The notes under the pieces: generated by a model
Told to the model about the DNA's origin: nothing
Seen by the model: the letters and a program-made list of their open reading frames with translations, nothing else
The model's database searches: none
Shown here: positions 16,753 to 24,067 of the stretch, one piece after another
Position numbering within the stretch: position 1 is the first letter of the stretch
Layout of the letters: each line of letters opens with the position of its first letter
Assembly (NCBI GenBank): GCA_013393545.1
Contig: JABXHG010000397.1
Coordinates: 1 to 27,273 of the forward strand
DNA length: 27,273 nucleotides
Direction of reading: 5' to 3'
Source: Alteromonadaceae bacterium
Lineage (GTDB): Bacteria; Pseudomonadota; Gammaproteobacteria; Pseudomonadales; Oleiphilaceae
Program-made: the position numbers and the translations under genes

Positions 16753-16862
16753 TTAATCATATTGGCGCTTAGACTCCCCCCATTGAGGCCCAAAATCAAC
16801 AGTTTTCGGGTCCCTCATACCTATCTAATGCTTCCAATTTTATTTAACGAAAGGGGTGCTGG

Positions 16863-18158
16863 TTGAATATATTTAGTTTTTATTGGGCTGCTCTTTGGTT
16901 TTCTTTGTTTTTCCCAACATTTTCTAATACTTTGGGCTACTCTGGGGCAATGTTGATAATTGTTGGTTCTGCAGCAATTGTTACGCCCTGGCTTCTTCTA
17001 AAAGGGAGTAAGTCGATTTTCAAGAATGCCTCAAAGAATGAATCTCGCTTTATTCTGATTGTCTTAACGTTCTTTCTGTTTTTTTCTTTCCATATTGTTC
17101 TTTCAATGGTTGTTGGTGTTATTTTTGGTGATGTCAATTTAATATTTAGAGACTTCTATGAAATTCATCGTCCAGTTTATTATGCTTTGGTTTTCCTTTT
17201 CTCCTTTTTAGTCTTCAGAGATTTGCGCGATTTTGAATACTTTACGACTGGTATTACCATTACTTTCTTGGTTGTAACGGGTTTCGGTCTTTTCCAGTTT
17301 TTTGACTTGAACAGAGGTTTTTCAGTTCTTTATACGAAGTATGCAAATATCCGAATGGGCAGGGTTGCGATTCCCTTCGGTAATCCATATTATTATTCTT
17401 TTTTTGTTTCGTTCTTTGTTTTATTTTTCTTTTCGAAAATTATCTTTTCAGGGTTTAGGTACGTTCCGTTATTTGTTTTGTCTATTATTATGTTTGTCCT
17501 TCCTCAATCTAGGTCTGTTGCTGTTGGATTGCTGTTAGGTTTCTTTGTAATAATTCCTGGATTGTTGGTGATTTTGAGCGCGCCTTCTGGTTCCAAACTT
17601 TATAAACGTTATTTTTATGGCTTTGTTTTTTTTGTCTTGGTGTGTTTTTCATTTTTAGCCCTGATTCCGATTTTATTAGAAAATTTTCCGTACCTTACGG
17701 GACAGTTTGTAAGGACGCTTAGTGGTGAAGGGATTGGTAGCTCTGCTAGCGCAAGGTTGGATCAATTTTTATTTGCTGTCAATAAAGCTGGAAGTAACAT
17801 TCCGCTGTGGCTGATTGGTAACGGACCATCAAAAAATGAAATGGAGTATGTTGAGTCTATCTATGTCTATCAGTTTTATCGTTATGGCTTGTTTGGGCTT
17901 GTTTTATACTTGGCGATACCAATTTTATTATTTTCTATATTGTCTTGGAGGACGATGCGGATAATGGGTCGATATAATTCTGAATATGCTTTTCATTTTG
18001 CTCTGGTTGCATGGTTTTTAACAATACCATTAATGAGCGTAGGTAATAACTTTACTGAGCAGGTTAGATTGTCTTTCGTTTATTATTCGTTCTTGGGTTT
18101 GGTCGCTGGTAGATATTTTCACCATTTTTATTATTTTAAAAAGCAGAGTGTTTCATGA
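16863..18158 (+). CDS. Wzy-like O-antigen/polysaccharide polymerase
   Basis: The 431-residue protein consists of about 11 hydrophobic segments with short loops and a larger periplasmic loop near residues 280-330 that contains the pattern SARLDQFLFAVNKAG. This is the usual layout of Wzy polymerases and O-antigen ligase-like proteins, which join repeat units in the periplasm. Sequence conservation in this family is weak, so the call rests on topology, size and position among glycosyltransferases. The start is TTG with a good GGGG site about 6 bases upstream. The DNA is extremely T-rich and shares this with the next gene, against GC-richer genes on both sides. Its stop overlaps the next start as ATGA. 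As the only polymerase candidate in the window, it should define the repeat-unit linkage. Confidence 0.82.
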   Translation: MNIFSFYWAALWFSLFFPTFSNTLGYSGAMLIIVGSAAIVTPWLLLKGSKSIFKNASKNESRFILIVLTFFLFFSFHIVLSMVVGVIFGDVNLIFRDFYEIHRPVYYALVFLFSFLVFRDLRDFEYFTTGITITFLVVTGFGLFQFFDLNRGFSVLYTKYANIRMGRVAIPFGNPYYYSFFVSFFVLFFFSKIIFSGFRYVPLFVLSIIMFVLPQSRSVAVGLLLGFFVIIPGLLVILSAPSGSKLYKRYFYGFVFFVLVCFSFLALIPILLENFPYLTGQFVRTLSGEGIGSSASARLDQFLFAVNKAGSNIPLWLIGNGPSKNEMEYVESIYVYQFYRYGLFGLVLYLAIPILLFSILSWRTMRIMGRYNSEYAFHFALVAWFLTIPLMSVGNNFTEQVRLSFVYYSFLGLVAGRYFHHFYYFKKQSVS

Positions 18159-19321
18159 AGGTTTTTTACATATTGACTAAATTTCCTGCGCCAGCAGAGA
18201 CGTTCGCAGCGTCAGATATTAGAGGGCTAGCGAAGAAAGGTATAGATGTTGAGGTTTATGCTCAAAGGGCGCGAGATGCTGAATACTTGGAAATGGTGTC
18301 ACAGCGAGGGCTAGAAAGAATTCCAATTAAGTCTTCAAGTTATACCAAGGTCGTTAAAGGGCTTTTGTTAATGTTCCTCAGCCCTCTTTTGACTGTTTCT
18401 TTGTTTTTCAGATTAATTCAGGATTTTTCGAGTTTAAAGCATTTTTTTAAGCTTTGTGCATTAATGCCTATTTCTTTTTTTATTCTTCAGGAGGTGAAGA
18501 ATAGGTCGCCAGACGTTGTACATTTGTTTTGGGGGCATTATCCAGCTTTGGTTGGGTATCTGGTGCTAAAATCAAGGTTGGATTCAGCGGTGTCAATTTT
18601 TTTGGGCGCCTATGATTTGGAAATGAAGTTGAACATTTCTGGTTATGTGGCAAGGAATGCTAGCTTTGTTTTCACTCATACCTACGAGAATATGGGCGCT
18701 CTGAGATCCCTCGGTATACCTTGTGATAAGATTAATGTTGTATATCGAGGGGTTGATGTTGATTATTTTCGTTCTGAAAATACTGTTGATATTGACCGGA
18801 AAAAAGATCAGATTGTTTGCGCGGCAAGGCTGATACCTTCTAAACGAATTGATAAGGTTATAATGTTAGCACAAGCTGCTCCTGGGTTTGATTTCAAAGT
18901 TTTCGGTGATGGACCGCAAATGAAAGCCCTTACCTCGATGGTTGAGGATCTGGGGTTGAGTCAGAGAGTTAATTTTACCGGCCACGTTTCCCAAAAGGTG
19001 ATGTATCAAGCTTTTGAAGAGTCAAAATTTTTCGTATTTCTGTCTGAAAAGAAAGGTGAGAGATTACCAAACGCAGTTAAAGAAGCAATGCTGGCTGGCT
19101 GTGTTTGCATCGTTTCTAAGACGCCGGGAATTGATGAGTTGATAAGTGACGGGGTTGACGGGATAATTTTAAAAGAAGTTGATGTTAAATATATTGCTGA
19201 GCTCATACGCGGGCTTGAAGAGGAAGAAGTTACGATGATTTCTGAAAATGCCAGGAGAAAGATAGTAAACTGTTTTGACTCAAGCTTACTTTTGAATAAT
19301 TATATCGAACAGTGGAAATAG
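18155..19321 (+). CDS. Glycosyltransferase family 4 (WcaL/colanic-acid-type)
   Basis: The 388-residue GT-B enzyme starts KVFYILTKFPAPAETFAASD, a form seen in WcaL-like transferases (K-F-P-x-x-x-E-T-F). It has a hydrophobic patch at about residues 68-115 that may dock on the membrane, HLFWGHYPALVGYLV, NVVYRGVDVDYFR, IVCAARLIPSKRIDKVI, KVFGDGPQMKALTSMVEDLG and the E-x7-E region KGERLPNAVKEAMLAGCVCI. It overlaps the Wzy-like gene by four bases and shares its AT-rich composition, so polymerase and transferase probably moved together as one cassette. The last AT-rich base is close to the stop; the next gene is in a different composition. Confidence 0.9.
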   Translation: MKVFYILTKFPAPAETFAASDIRGLAKKGIDVEVYAQRARDAEYLEMVSQRGLERIPIKSSSYTKVVKGLLLMFLSPLLTVSLFFRLIQDFSSLKHFFKLCALMPISFFILQEVKNRSPDVVHLFWGHYPALVGYLVLKSRLDSAVSIFLGAYDLEMKLNISGYVARNASFVFTHTYENMGALRSLGIPCDKINVVYRGVDVDYFRSENTVDIDRKKDQIVCAARLIPSKRIDKVIMLAQAAPGFDFKVFGDGPQMKALTSMVEDLGLSQRVNFTGHVSQKVMYQAFEESKFFVFLSEKKGERLPNAVKEAMLAGCVCIVSKTPGIDELISDGVDGIILKEVDVKYIAELIRGLEEEEVTMISENARRKIVNCFDSSLLLNNYIEQWK

Positions 19322-19369
19322 CTTTAATTTTATTCGATTTTAATTTTGATATTTTGAAGAAGTAAAATA

Positions 19370-20623
19370 ATGAAAGTAATTTATTTGCATCAGTACTTCA
19401 ACATCCCCTCTATGTCCGGCGGCACTCGTTCTTACGAAATTGCTCGCCGTATGGTTGCAGCTGGCCATGAAGTTCACATGGTCACCAGCTATCGCGAGCA
19501 AGACTCGGACCGGAAAGGGTGGTTCCAAACTGAGGAAGCCGGAATCCAAGTGCATTGGTACCCGGTACCATATTCCAACCACATGGGGTTTCTGCAGCGT
19601 GTTAAGGCCTTCTTTGCCTTTGCGCTTGCCGCTCGAAAAAAGGCAGTGGAATTGGAAGGTGATATTATTTTCGCGACCAGCACACCTCTGACAATTGCCT
19701 TACCCGCGGTGCCCGCCGCCCGCAAAAAGAAAGTGCCCATGGTGTTTGAGGTGAGGGATTTGTGGCCGGAGATGCCGATAGCCGTCGGAGCGCTCAAGAA
19801 TCCTTTGCTGCGCTTTGCCGCACGGCGGTTGGAGCACTGGGCATATCATAACGCCGAAGCTGTCGTGGCGCTCTCGCCTGGCATGAAAGCCGGCGTGGTT
19901 CGCACGGGTTATCCGGCGGAGAACGTAGCGGTTATTCCGAATAGTAGCGATAACGTAGAATTTGCACACGATGCTGAAGCAGCAGCCAGATTTCGGGCGG
20001 AGCGTGACTGGTTAGGGGATAACCCCCTGCTGGTTTACACGGGAACCTTTGGCGCAGTTAACGGTGTTGGGTATCTTGTTCCTGTCGCTAAAGAACTTCT
20101 GCAGATGGATTCAGACATTCGCATTTTGCTTGTCGGTGATGGCGCTCAGAAAGATAAGGTCGCGAGAGAAGCTGAGCAAGCGGGCGTATTGGGGCATAAT
20201 CTTTTCATGGAAGGGAAATTGCCGAAGACTGAAATCCCGGCGTTGTTGGGTGCAGCTAATATGGCTTCTAACCTTGTTATAGATATTCCTGAAGCCCGAG
20301 CGAACTCAGCGAATAAATTTTTTGACGCTTTGGCAGCTGGCCGGCCTGTGTTTTTGAACCATGGGGGATGGATGCATGATTTAGTTACGGCCCATGGTTG
20401 TGGGTTAGCCTCATGGCAGCGCTCTGCCTCTGAAGTTGCTTCGGAGCTTGAGAATAAAATGCATGACAATGACTGGCTTGTCAGCGCGGGACAGTCGGCG
20501 CGTGAGTTGGCTGAAGAATGTTTCGCCCGGGACAAGCTTGCTGATCAGCTAATACAGGTTTTACAAGCTGCCCAGGAGGGGCGCTCGAATGAGGCAAGCC
20601 AAATAGCGCCAGGGGAATATTAG
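19370..20623 (+). CDS. Glycosyltransferase family 4, WbuB-like
   Basis: The 417-residue protein opens with KVIYLHQYFNIPSMSGGTRS followed by YEIARRMVAAGHEVHMVTS, the diagnostic start of WbuB-type GT4 enzymes that add amino-sugars such as FucNAc to lipid-linked intermediates. Further motifs are MVFEVRDLWPEMPIAVGALK, VALSPGMKAGVV, VIPNSSDNVEF, LVYTGTFGAVNGVGYLVPVA, ILLVGDGAQKDKV and ANKFFDALAAGRPVFLNHGG. The length is typical. Base composition switches to GC-rich right at this gene, which seems to begin the conserved 3' part of the locus. It lies before the PglC-like initiating transferase; in related loci such a WbuB-like enzyme often adds the second sugar, but that is inference. Confidence 0.9.
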   Translation: MKVIYLHQYFNIPSMSGGTRSYEIARRMVAAGHEVHMVTSYREQDSDRKGWFQTEEAGIQVHWYPVPYSNHMGFLQRVKAFFAFALAARKKAVELEGDIIFATSTPLTIALPAVPAARKKKVPMVFEVRDLWPEMPIAVGALKNPLLRFAARRLEHWAYHNAEAVVALSPGMKAGVVRTGYPAENVAVIPNSSDNVEFAHDAEAAARFRAERDWLGDNPLLVYTGTFGAVNGVGYLVPVAKELLQMDSDIRILLVGDGAQKDKVAREAEQAGVLGHNLFMEGKLPKTEIPALLGAANMASNLVIDIPEARANSANKFFDALAAGRPVFLNHGGWMHDLVTAHGCGLASWQRSASEVASELENKMHDNDWLVSAGQSARELAEECFARDKLADQLIQVLQAAQEGRSNEASQIAPGEY

Positions 20624-20691
20624 TCAATGAAGTGTTTGGCGGGCGCCTATGCCTCACAGTTTCTTTCACTTTGCGGTTTGATTGAATTTTT

Positions 20692-21288
20692 ATGTTGAAA
20701 CGTGTTTTCGATATCTTCGCCTCTGTCCTGGGGCTTTTGCTGCTTTCTCCAGTGATAGTGGTGGTCGCTATCCAGATCCGCCGTAAACTCGGCTCCCCAG
20801 TGTTTTTTCGTCAAACCCGCCCGGGCCTGCACGGCAAACCGTTCGAAATGGTGAAATTCCGCACCATGCTGGATGCCACCGACAAATACGGCAACCCCCT
20901 GCCAGATGACCAGCGCATGACACCGTTCGGTAGCTTTCTGCGCGCCACCAGCCTGGATGAGTTGCCGGAGCTGTGGAATGTGCTCAAGGGTGATATGAGC
21001 CTGGTAGGCCCACGGCCGCTGTTGATGGAATACCTGCCGCTGTATTCGAAGGAACAGTATCGCCGCCATGACGCGCGCCCGGGTGTGACCGGCTGGGCGC
21101 AGGTGAATGGTCGCAACGCGATTTCCTGGGAAGACAAGTTCCGGCTAGATGTGTGGTATGTGGACAATCAGTCCCTTTGGTTGGATGTGAAGATTCTGTT
21201 CCTTACGGTGAAGAAGGTGCTGGCTCGGGACGGGGTTAGTGGGGAGGGTGAGGTGACTATGTCTAAGTTTACCGGGAGTCAGGATTAA
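20692..21288 (+). CDS. PglC-like initiating sugar-phosphate transferase
   Basis: The 198-residue protein is a small monotopic phosphoglycosyl transferase that would transfer a sugar phosphate to undecaprenyl phosphate and so start each repeat unit. It has the N-terminal re-entrant helix (VFDIFASVLGLLLLSPVIVV), VFFRQTRPGLHGKPFEMVKF with RTM, TSLDELPELWNVLKGDMSLV with GPRP, and RPGVTGWAQVNGRNAISWED. The catalytic Asp-Glu pair is in SLDELP. The length matches the minimal PglC form, without the extra helices of WbaP/WcaJ. Its stop overlaps the acetyltransferase start by one base. Together with the PglD-like and DegT-type genes this suggests a bacillosamine-type or QuiNAc4NAc first sugar. Confidence 0.92.
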   Translation: MLKRVFDIFASVLGLLLLSPVIVVVAIQIRRKLGSPVFFRQTRPGLHGKPFEMVKFRTMLDATDKYGNPLPDDQRMTPFGSFLRATSLDELPELWNVLKGDMSLVGPRPLLMEYLPLYSKEQYRRHDARPGVTGWAQVNGRNAISWEDKFRLDVWYVDNQSLWLDVKILFLTVKKVLARDGVSGEGEVTMSKFTGSQD

Positions 21289-21911
21289 TGCGCCTTGCCA
21301 TTGTGGGTGCCAGTGGCCACGGCAAAGTGGTGGCGGATGCTGCCGGGCTGGCCGGCTGGAATGAGGTGGTGTTTTTTGATGATGCCTGGCCTGAACTGGC
21401 GCAGAACGGCCCTTGGGCGGTTGTTGGCGACACCGCTGCGTTATTGAAGGATGTTAATTGTTTTGATGGTGTTGTGGTTGCCATTGGTAATAACCGTATT
21501 CGCCAGGTTAAACAGCGTGAGTTGGCGGTTTCGGGTGGCCGGTTGGTTTCTGTTGTTCATCCTACTGCGGCGGTGAGTGAATATGCTGTGGTTGGTGCCG
21601 GCTCTGTAGTGTTCGCCAATGCCGTAATCAACGCCTGCGCGGAGGTTGGTGAGGGCTGTATTGTGAATACCGGGGCGGTGGTGGAGCACGATTGTTTGAT
21701 GGGGGATTTCGCCCATGTGAGCCCGAATGCGGTGTTGGCCGGTGGTGTTAAGGTAGGCCCGTTGGCTTGGGTTGGCGGGTGTGCTGCGGTGCGTCAGTTG
21801 ATTGAAGTGGGTGAGGGCGCTGTGGTTGGTATGGGCGCCGTGGTTACCAAAGATGTGCCGGCGGGGGTTACGGTGGTGGGTAATCCAGCCATGGTGTTCG
21901 AGCCCCGCTAA
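21288..21911 (+). CDS. PglD/NeuD-like sugar N- or O-acetyltransferase
   Basis: The 207-residue protein combines a small Rossmann-like N-terminus (RLAIVGASGHGKVVADAAGL) with a left-handed beta-helix of hexapeptide repeats from about residue 85 to 190 (VHPTAAVSEYAVVGAGSVVF, VNTGAVVEHDCLMGDFAHVS, VVGNPAMVFEPR). This is the plan of PglD and NeuD acetyltransferases, which use acetyl-CoA. H135, in VEHDC, fits the catalytic histidine of the family. Following the PglC-like gene, the best inference is acetylation of the 4-amino group of a UDP-linked diamino sugar made by the DegT aminotransferase at 24068. YdcF follows directly after the stop. Confidence 0.9.
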   Translation: MRLAIVGASGHGKVVADAAGLAGWNEVVFFDDAWPELAQNGPWAVVGDTAALLKDVNCFDGVVVAIGNNRIRQVKQRELAVSGGRLVSVVHPTAAVSEYAVVGAGSVVFANAVINACAEVGEGCIVNTGAVVEHDCLMGDFAHVSPNAVLAGGVKVGPLAWVGGCAAVRQLIEVGEGAVVGMGAVVTKDVPAGVTVVGNPAMVFEPR

Positions 21912-22661
21912 ATGTTCATCATTTCTAAAGTCGCCACCGCTATTATGTCTCCTTTGGGCGCTGCGCTTCTTGGAGGCTTGCTCGCCTTGATCTTAGGCGT
22001 TGCTGGTAGACGAAGGTTGGCATTTGGGCTTGGCACATTAGCGCTTGTGTGGCTCTGGTGCTGGTCTTTACCCGTTACCAGCTATGCCATCCGCGGCTAT
22101 TTGGAAAACCAGCACCCTGCAGTGGATGCCAGCGCCATGCCAAAGGCCGGGGCCATTGTGGTTTTGGGCGGCGGCACCGCACCGTTAAGTTACGGTGCCT
22201 CTTACCCGAATCTCGGCGCTGCGTCAGACCGCGAGTGGCACGGCGCACGTTTGTATCATGCCGGTAAAGCGCCGCTGCTGATTTTAAGCGGCGGGCACGA
22301 TCCGCAATTCAGTGCTGTTTCTTCTGCTGAGTCTATGCGCCGTTTCATCAGTGCGCTTGGTGTGCCCGATTCCGCGATGGTGCTGGAGGAGCGCAGCCGA
22401 AACACTACCCAGAATGCCGATTTCACCGCGGATATTCTGGCGCGAGAGGGCATTGGGCGTGTTCTGCTGGTGACCTCCGCGCTGCATATGCCCCGGGCTA
22501 AGGCGTTGTTTGAGGCTCAGGGTGTGGAGGTTGTTGCTGCGGCTACGGACCATGAGGTTCGGGCGCTGCCTGGTTGGCGGAAGTGGCTGCCAGATACCGA
22601 TGCGTTGGATGGTAGTGGCCGGGCTATTAAGGAAATTGTTGGGCGCCTGGTTGGTAGGTGA
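21912..22661 (+). CDS. YdcF/ElyC-like membrane protein (DUF218)
   Basis: The 249-residue protein has two N-terminal membrane helices (about residues 13-33 and 36-56) and a DUF218 domain with GAIVVLGGGTAPL, RLYHAGKAPLLILSGG, MVLEERSRNTTQNADFTADI and VLLVTSALHMPRAKALFEAQ. In E. coli the related ElyC affects undecaprenyl-phosphate use and envelope integrity. That fits a locus consuming this lipid, but the biochemical activity of the family is not settled. ATG follows directly after the acetyltransferase stop, so it is likely in the same transcript. It separates the PglC/PglD pair from the aminotransferase, together with the debris behind it. Confidence 0.85.
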   Translation: MFIISKVATAIMSPLGAALLGGLLALILGVAGRRRLAFGLGTLALVWLWCWSLPVTSYAIRGYLENQHPAVDASAMPKAGAIVVLGGGTAPLSYGASYPNLGAASDREWHGARLYHAGKAPLLILSGGHDPQFSAVSSAESMRRFISALGVPDSAMVLEERSRNTTQNADFTADILAREGIGRVLLVTSALHMPRAKALFEAQGVEVVAAATDHEVRALPGWRKWLPDTDALDGSGRAIKEIVGRLVGR

Positions 22662-22685
22662 TTCTGATTAAATGAGGAAGGTCAT

Positions 22686-23105
22686 AGCGCGGAAGCCGAG
22701 GCCATTAAGCTGTTCTCCAACACCTTCCTGGCCATGCGCGTAGCCAATAACCTGATCAAAGCCATTGTGGATGCTAACCGCACCCGTAAAGACTTTATCG
22801 CCGACGATATTCTTGCCCGCAGCCCGAAGGTGGTGGGGGTATACCGCCTGGTGATCAAGTCCGGTTCGGACAACTTCCGCGCCTCGGCGATTAAGGGAAT
22901 CATGAAGAGCATCAAGGCCAAGGGTGTTGAGGTGATTGTTTATGAGCCGGAGCTGAAGGAAAACGAGTTTTTCCACTCCCGGGTTATTCGTGATTTGGAT
23001 GCCTTCAAGCAAGAGGCGGATGTGATTGTTGCCAATCGCCGGAGCGAGAACCTCGCGGACGTTGAAGGCAAGGTGTATACGCGGGATTTGTTTGGTAGTG
23101 ACTGA
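22686..23105 (+). pseudogene. ugd: UDP-glucose 6-dehydrogenase remnant with internal deletion
   Basis: The frame begins within [18 protein letters not shown] and then jumps to [20 protein letters not shown], continuing to the normal C-terminus ([20 protein letters not shown], then RDLFGSD and stop). Alignment to the intact copy at 26372 shows that the segment from [13 protein letters not shown] to ANYEDVP, about 60 residues, is missing. This includes the catalytic [12 protein letters not shown] motif. The reading frame is preserved across the deletion. The first two thirds of the gene are also gone. Third-position differences from the intact copy are frequent, so this is an older or foreign homologue. 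It cannot be active. Confidence 0.88.
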
Positions 23106-23113
23106 CGGGGATC

Positions 23114-23184
23114 GGCGCTGGCAGAAGGGTGGGGTCATACCCCTGTGGGGTACGACCCCTTTGTAGCCTGGATGGTTTGGTAAG
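23114..23184. repeat. 71-bp direct repeat, copy 1, with hairpin core
   Basis: This 71-base stretch, from GGCGCTGGCAGAAGGGTGGG to TGGTTTGGTAAG, recurs at 23682-23752 with 67 of 71 positions identical by eye. Inside lie two tandem palindromes of the form GGGGT-N3-ACCCC (23131-23143 and 23147-23159). They also pair with each other with one mismatch and are followed by TTT, so a transcript would form a strong hairpin that could act as a terminator for the ugd remnant. The design resembles REP-like elements. Confidence 0.85.
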
Positions 23185-23238
23185 TCGGAAAGTATGCTAT
23201 TCTGCACCAGTAGTATGATTTTTGGGGTGGGGTGCTTT

Positions 23239-23502
23239 ATGACAACTGTTCGCAAGACAATCACTTTGACAGATACCCAGAGCAACTGGGTTAAGTCTCG
23301 GATTGCTCGTGGTGATTTCACAAACGATAGTGAATACTTTCGTGATTTGATCCGCAGGGATCAGGAGCGCAGTGCCGGGCTGGAGCAATTACGGGCAGCG
23401 CTGCTAGAGGGAGAAGAAAGCGGCTTTAGTAATCGCACACTGGAGGAGATTCGTCGGGCAGCCAGGGAGAGGCTAATAGAGGATGGCAAGTTACAGGCTT
23501 AA
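23239..23502 (+). CDS. parD: ParD-like antitoxin (ribbon-helix-helix)
   Basis: From ATG 23239 the frame encodes 87 residues: a ribbon-helix-helix N-terminus (TTVRKTITLTDTQSNWVKSR, then TNDSEYFRDLIRRDQER) and a flexible acidic C-terminus (LEEIRRAARERLIEDG) that normally wraps the toxin. This is the ParD/CC2985-type antitoxin plan. An upstream ATG at 23194 would add 15 residues unlike the family, so I reject it. It overlaps the start of parE by 20 bases, as usual in parDE operons. The toxin partner is broken, so this is an orphan antitoxin. It sits between two 71-bp direct repeats. Confidence 0.88.
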   Translation: MTTVRKTITLTDTQSNWVKSRIARGDFTNDSEYFRDLIRRDQERSAGLEQLRAALLEGEESGFSNRTLEEIRRAARERLIEDGKLQA

Positions 23503-23633
23503 TAGAGCATGTGAGGCCCGGTTACCGGCTGAGTGTTTACAGAAGTCATTCTATTTATTACCGAGTAGATGACTGTGGCGTGTTTATCGTCCGTATTCTG
23601 CGTAGTCAGGATGTTGGGGCGGCTCTCGAATAG
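23483..23633 (+). pseudogene. parE: ParE toxin remnant with large internal deletion
   Basis: The gene starts normally, overlapping parD, with MASYRLNRA, the usual ParE opening. The next codons leave the family. Another frame then gives the true ParE C-terminus, EHVRPGYRLSVYRSHSIYYR followed by VDDCGVFIVRILRSQDVGAA and stop 23631-23633. The central half of the toxin, about 50 codons, is missing and the two ends are in different frames, so no functional toxin can be made from it. A frame from the start runs only 30 codons to TGA. Confidence 0.82.
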
Positions 23634-23681
23634 TGGAGGTTTTGCTGGGAAGAGCAGGGATATACCCGTCTTTTGGTGACT

Positions 23682-23752
23682 GGCGCTGGCAGAAGGGTGG
23701 GGTCCTACCCCTGCGGGGTACGCCCCCTTTGTAGCCTGGTTGGTTTGGTAAG
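23682..23752. repeat. 71-bp direct repeat, copy 2
   Basis: This is the second copy of the repeat at 23114-23184, with the same length and orientation and four substitutions. The hairpin core is GGGGTCCTACCCC, TGC, GGGGTACGCCCCC at 23699-23727, with two mismatches in the stem and TTT after it. The two copies start 568 bases apart and exactly bracket the parD/broken parE module. The interval 23753-23825 after it carries nothing I can assign. Confidence 0.85.
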
Positions 23753-23825
23753 CCTTACTTGCTTTGTCCGTGAGTGTCCGTGGCCGAAAAGGAATTTCGA
23801 TTAACTCCAAGGAACAGGAGGCACC

Positions 23826-23915
23826 ATGAAAAACATCATCATTTGTTCAGACGGAACCTGGCAATCTCCGGAATCCGACACCTCTACCCACGTTCTGCGC
23901 CTGGCTGACTGCTAA
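23826..23915 (+). pseudogene. 5' scrap of a second DUF2235 gene
   Basis: Thirty codons, including the stop, encode MKNIIICSDGTWQSPESDTS and THVLRLADC, nearly identical to the first 27 residues of the intact DUF2235 protein at 25279 (MKNIVICSDGTWQSPESDSA). The frame then stops at TAA. The similarity extends upstream through the ribosome binding site (ACTCCAAGGAACAGGAGGC here, ACTCCAGGGATAGGAGGC there). Third-position differences are common, so this is a diverged homologue. The break lies only a few bases before the long inverted repeat. Confidence 0.85.
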
Positions 23916-23919
23916 AGAC

Positions 23920-24031
23920 TTTTTTTGCCACTAAATCCACGAAAAAACACGAACAAAGATTACTGACTGAAAAAACCAAAATCTCTTTGTCTTTTATTTC
24001 GTGTTCTTTCGTGGATTTCGTGGCGAACAAT
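23920..24031. repeat. Long imperfect inverted repeat of the CCACGAAA type
   Basis: The left arm GCCACTAAATCCACGAAAAA plus ACACGAA (23927-23953) and the right arm TTCGTGTTCTTTCGTGGATT plus TCGTGGC (23998-24024) are reverse complements at 25 of 27 positions. Further inside, CAAAGATT and AATCTCTTTG also pair. T-rich tracts flank the arms. The result is a hairpin of roughly 100 bases in the leader of the aminotransferase gene. Intergenic elements built of CCACGAA-x-x-CACGAA units are common in many proteobacteria; I do not know a mechanism for them. It could affect transcription or mRNA stability. Confidence 0.8.
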
Positions 24032-24067
24032 TTTTCATCTTTTTCTTTAACGACATACAGAGTAACC

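Noticed and set aside
16525..16866. 113-codon + strand frame before the Wzy-like gene
   Set aside because: Its first two thirds are antisense to the transposase fragment, and its hydrophobic tail ends just at the wzy start; no family resemblance.
23114..23752. The repeats around the toxin-antitoxin module could be integron attC sites with a cassette
   Set aside because: No RYYYAAC or GTTRRRY core sites at the repeat ends, and the symmetry is that of GGGGT/ACCCC palindromes.
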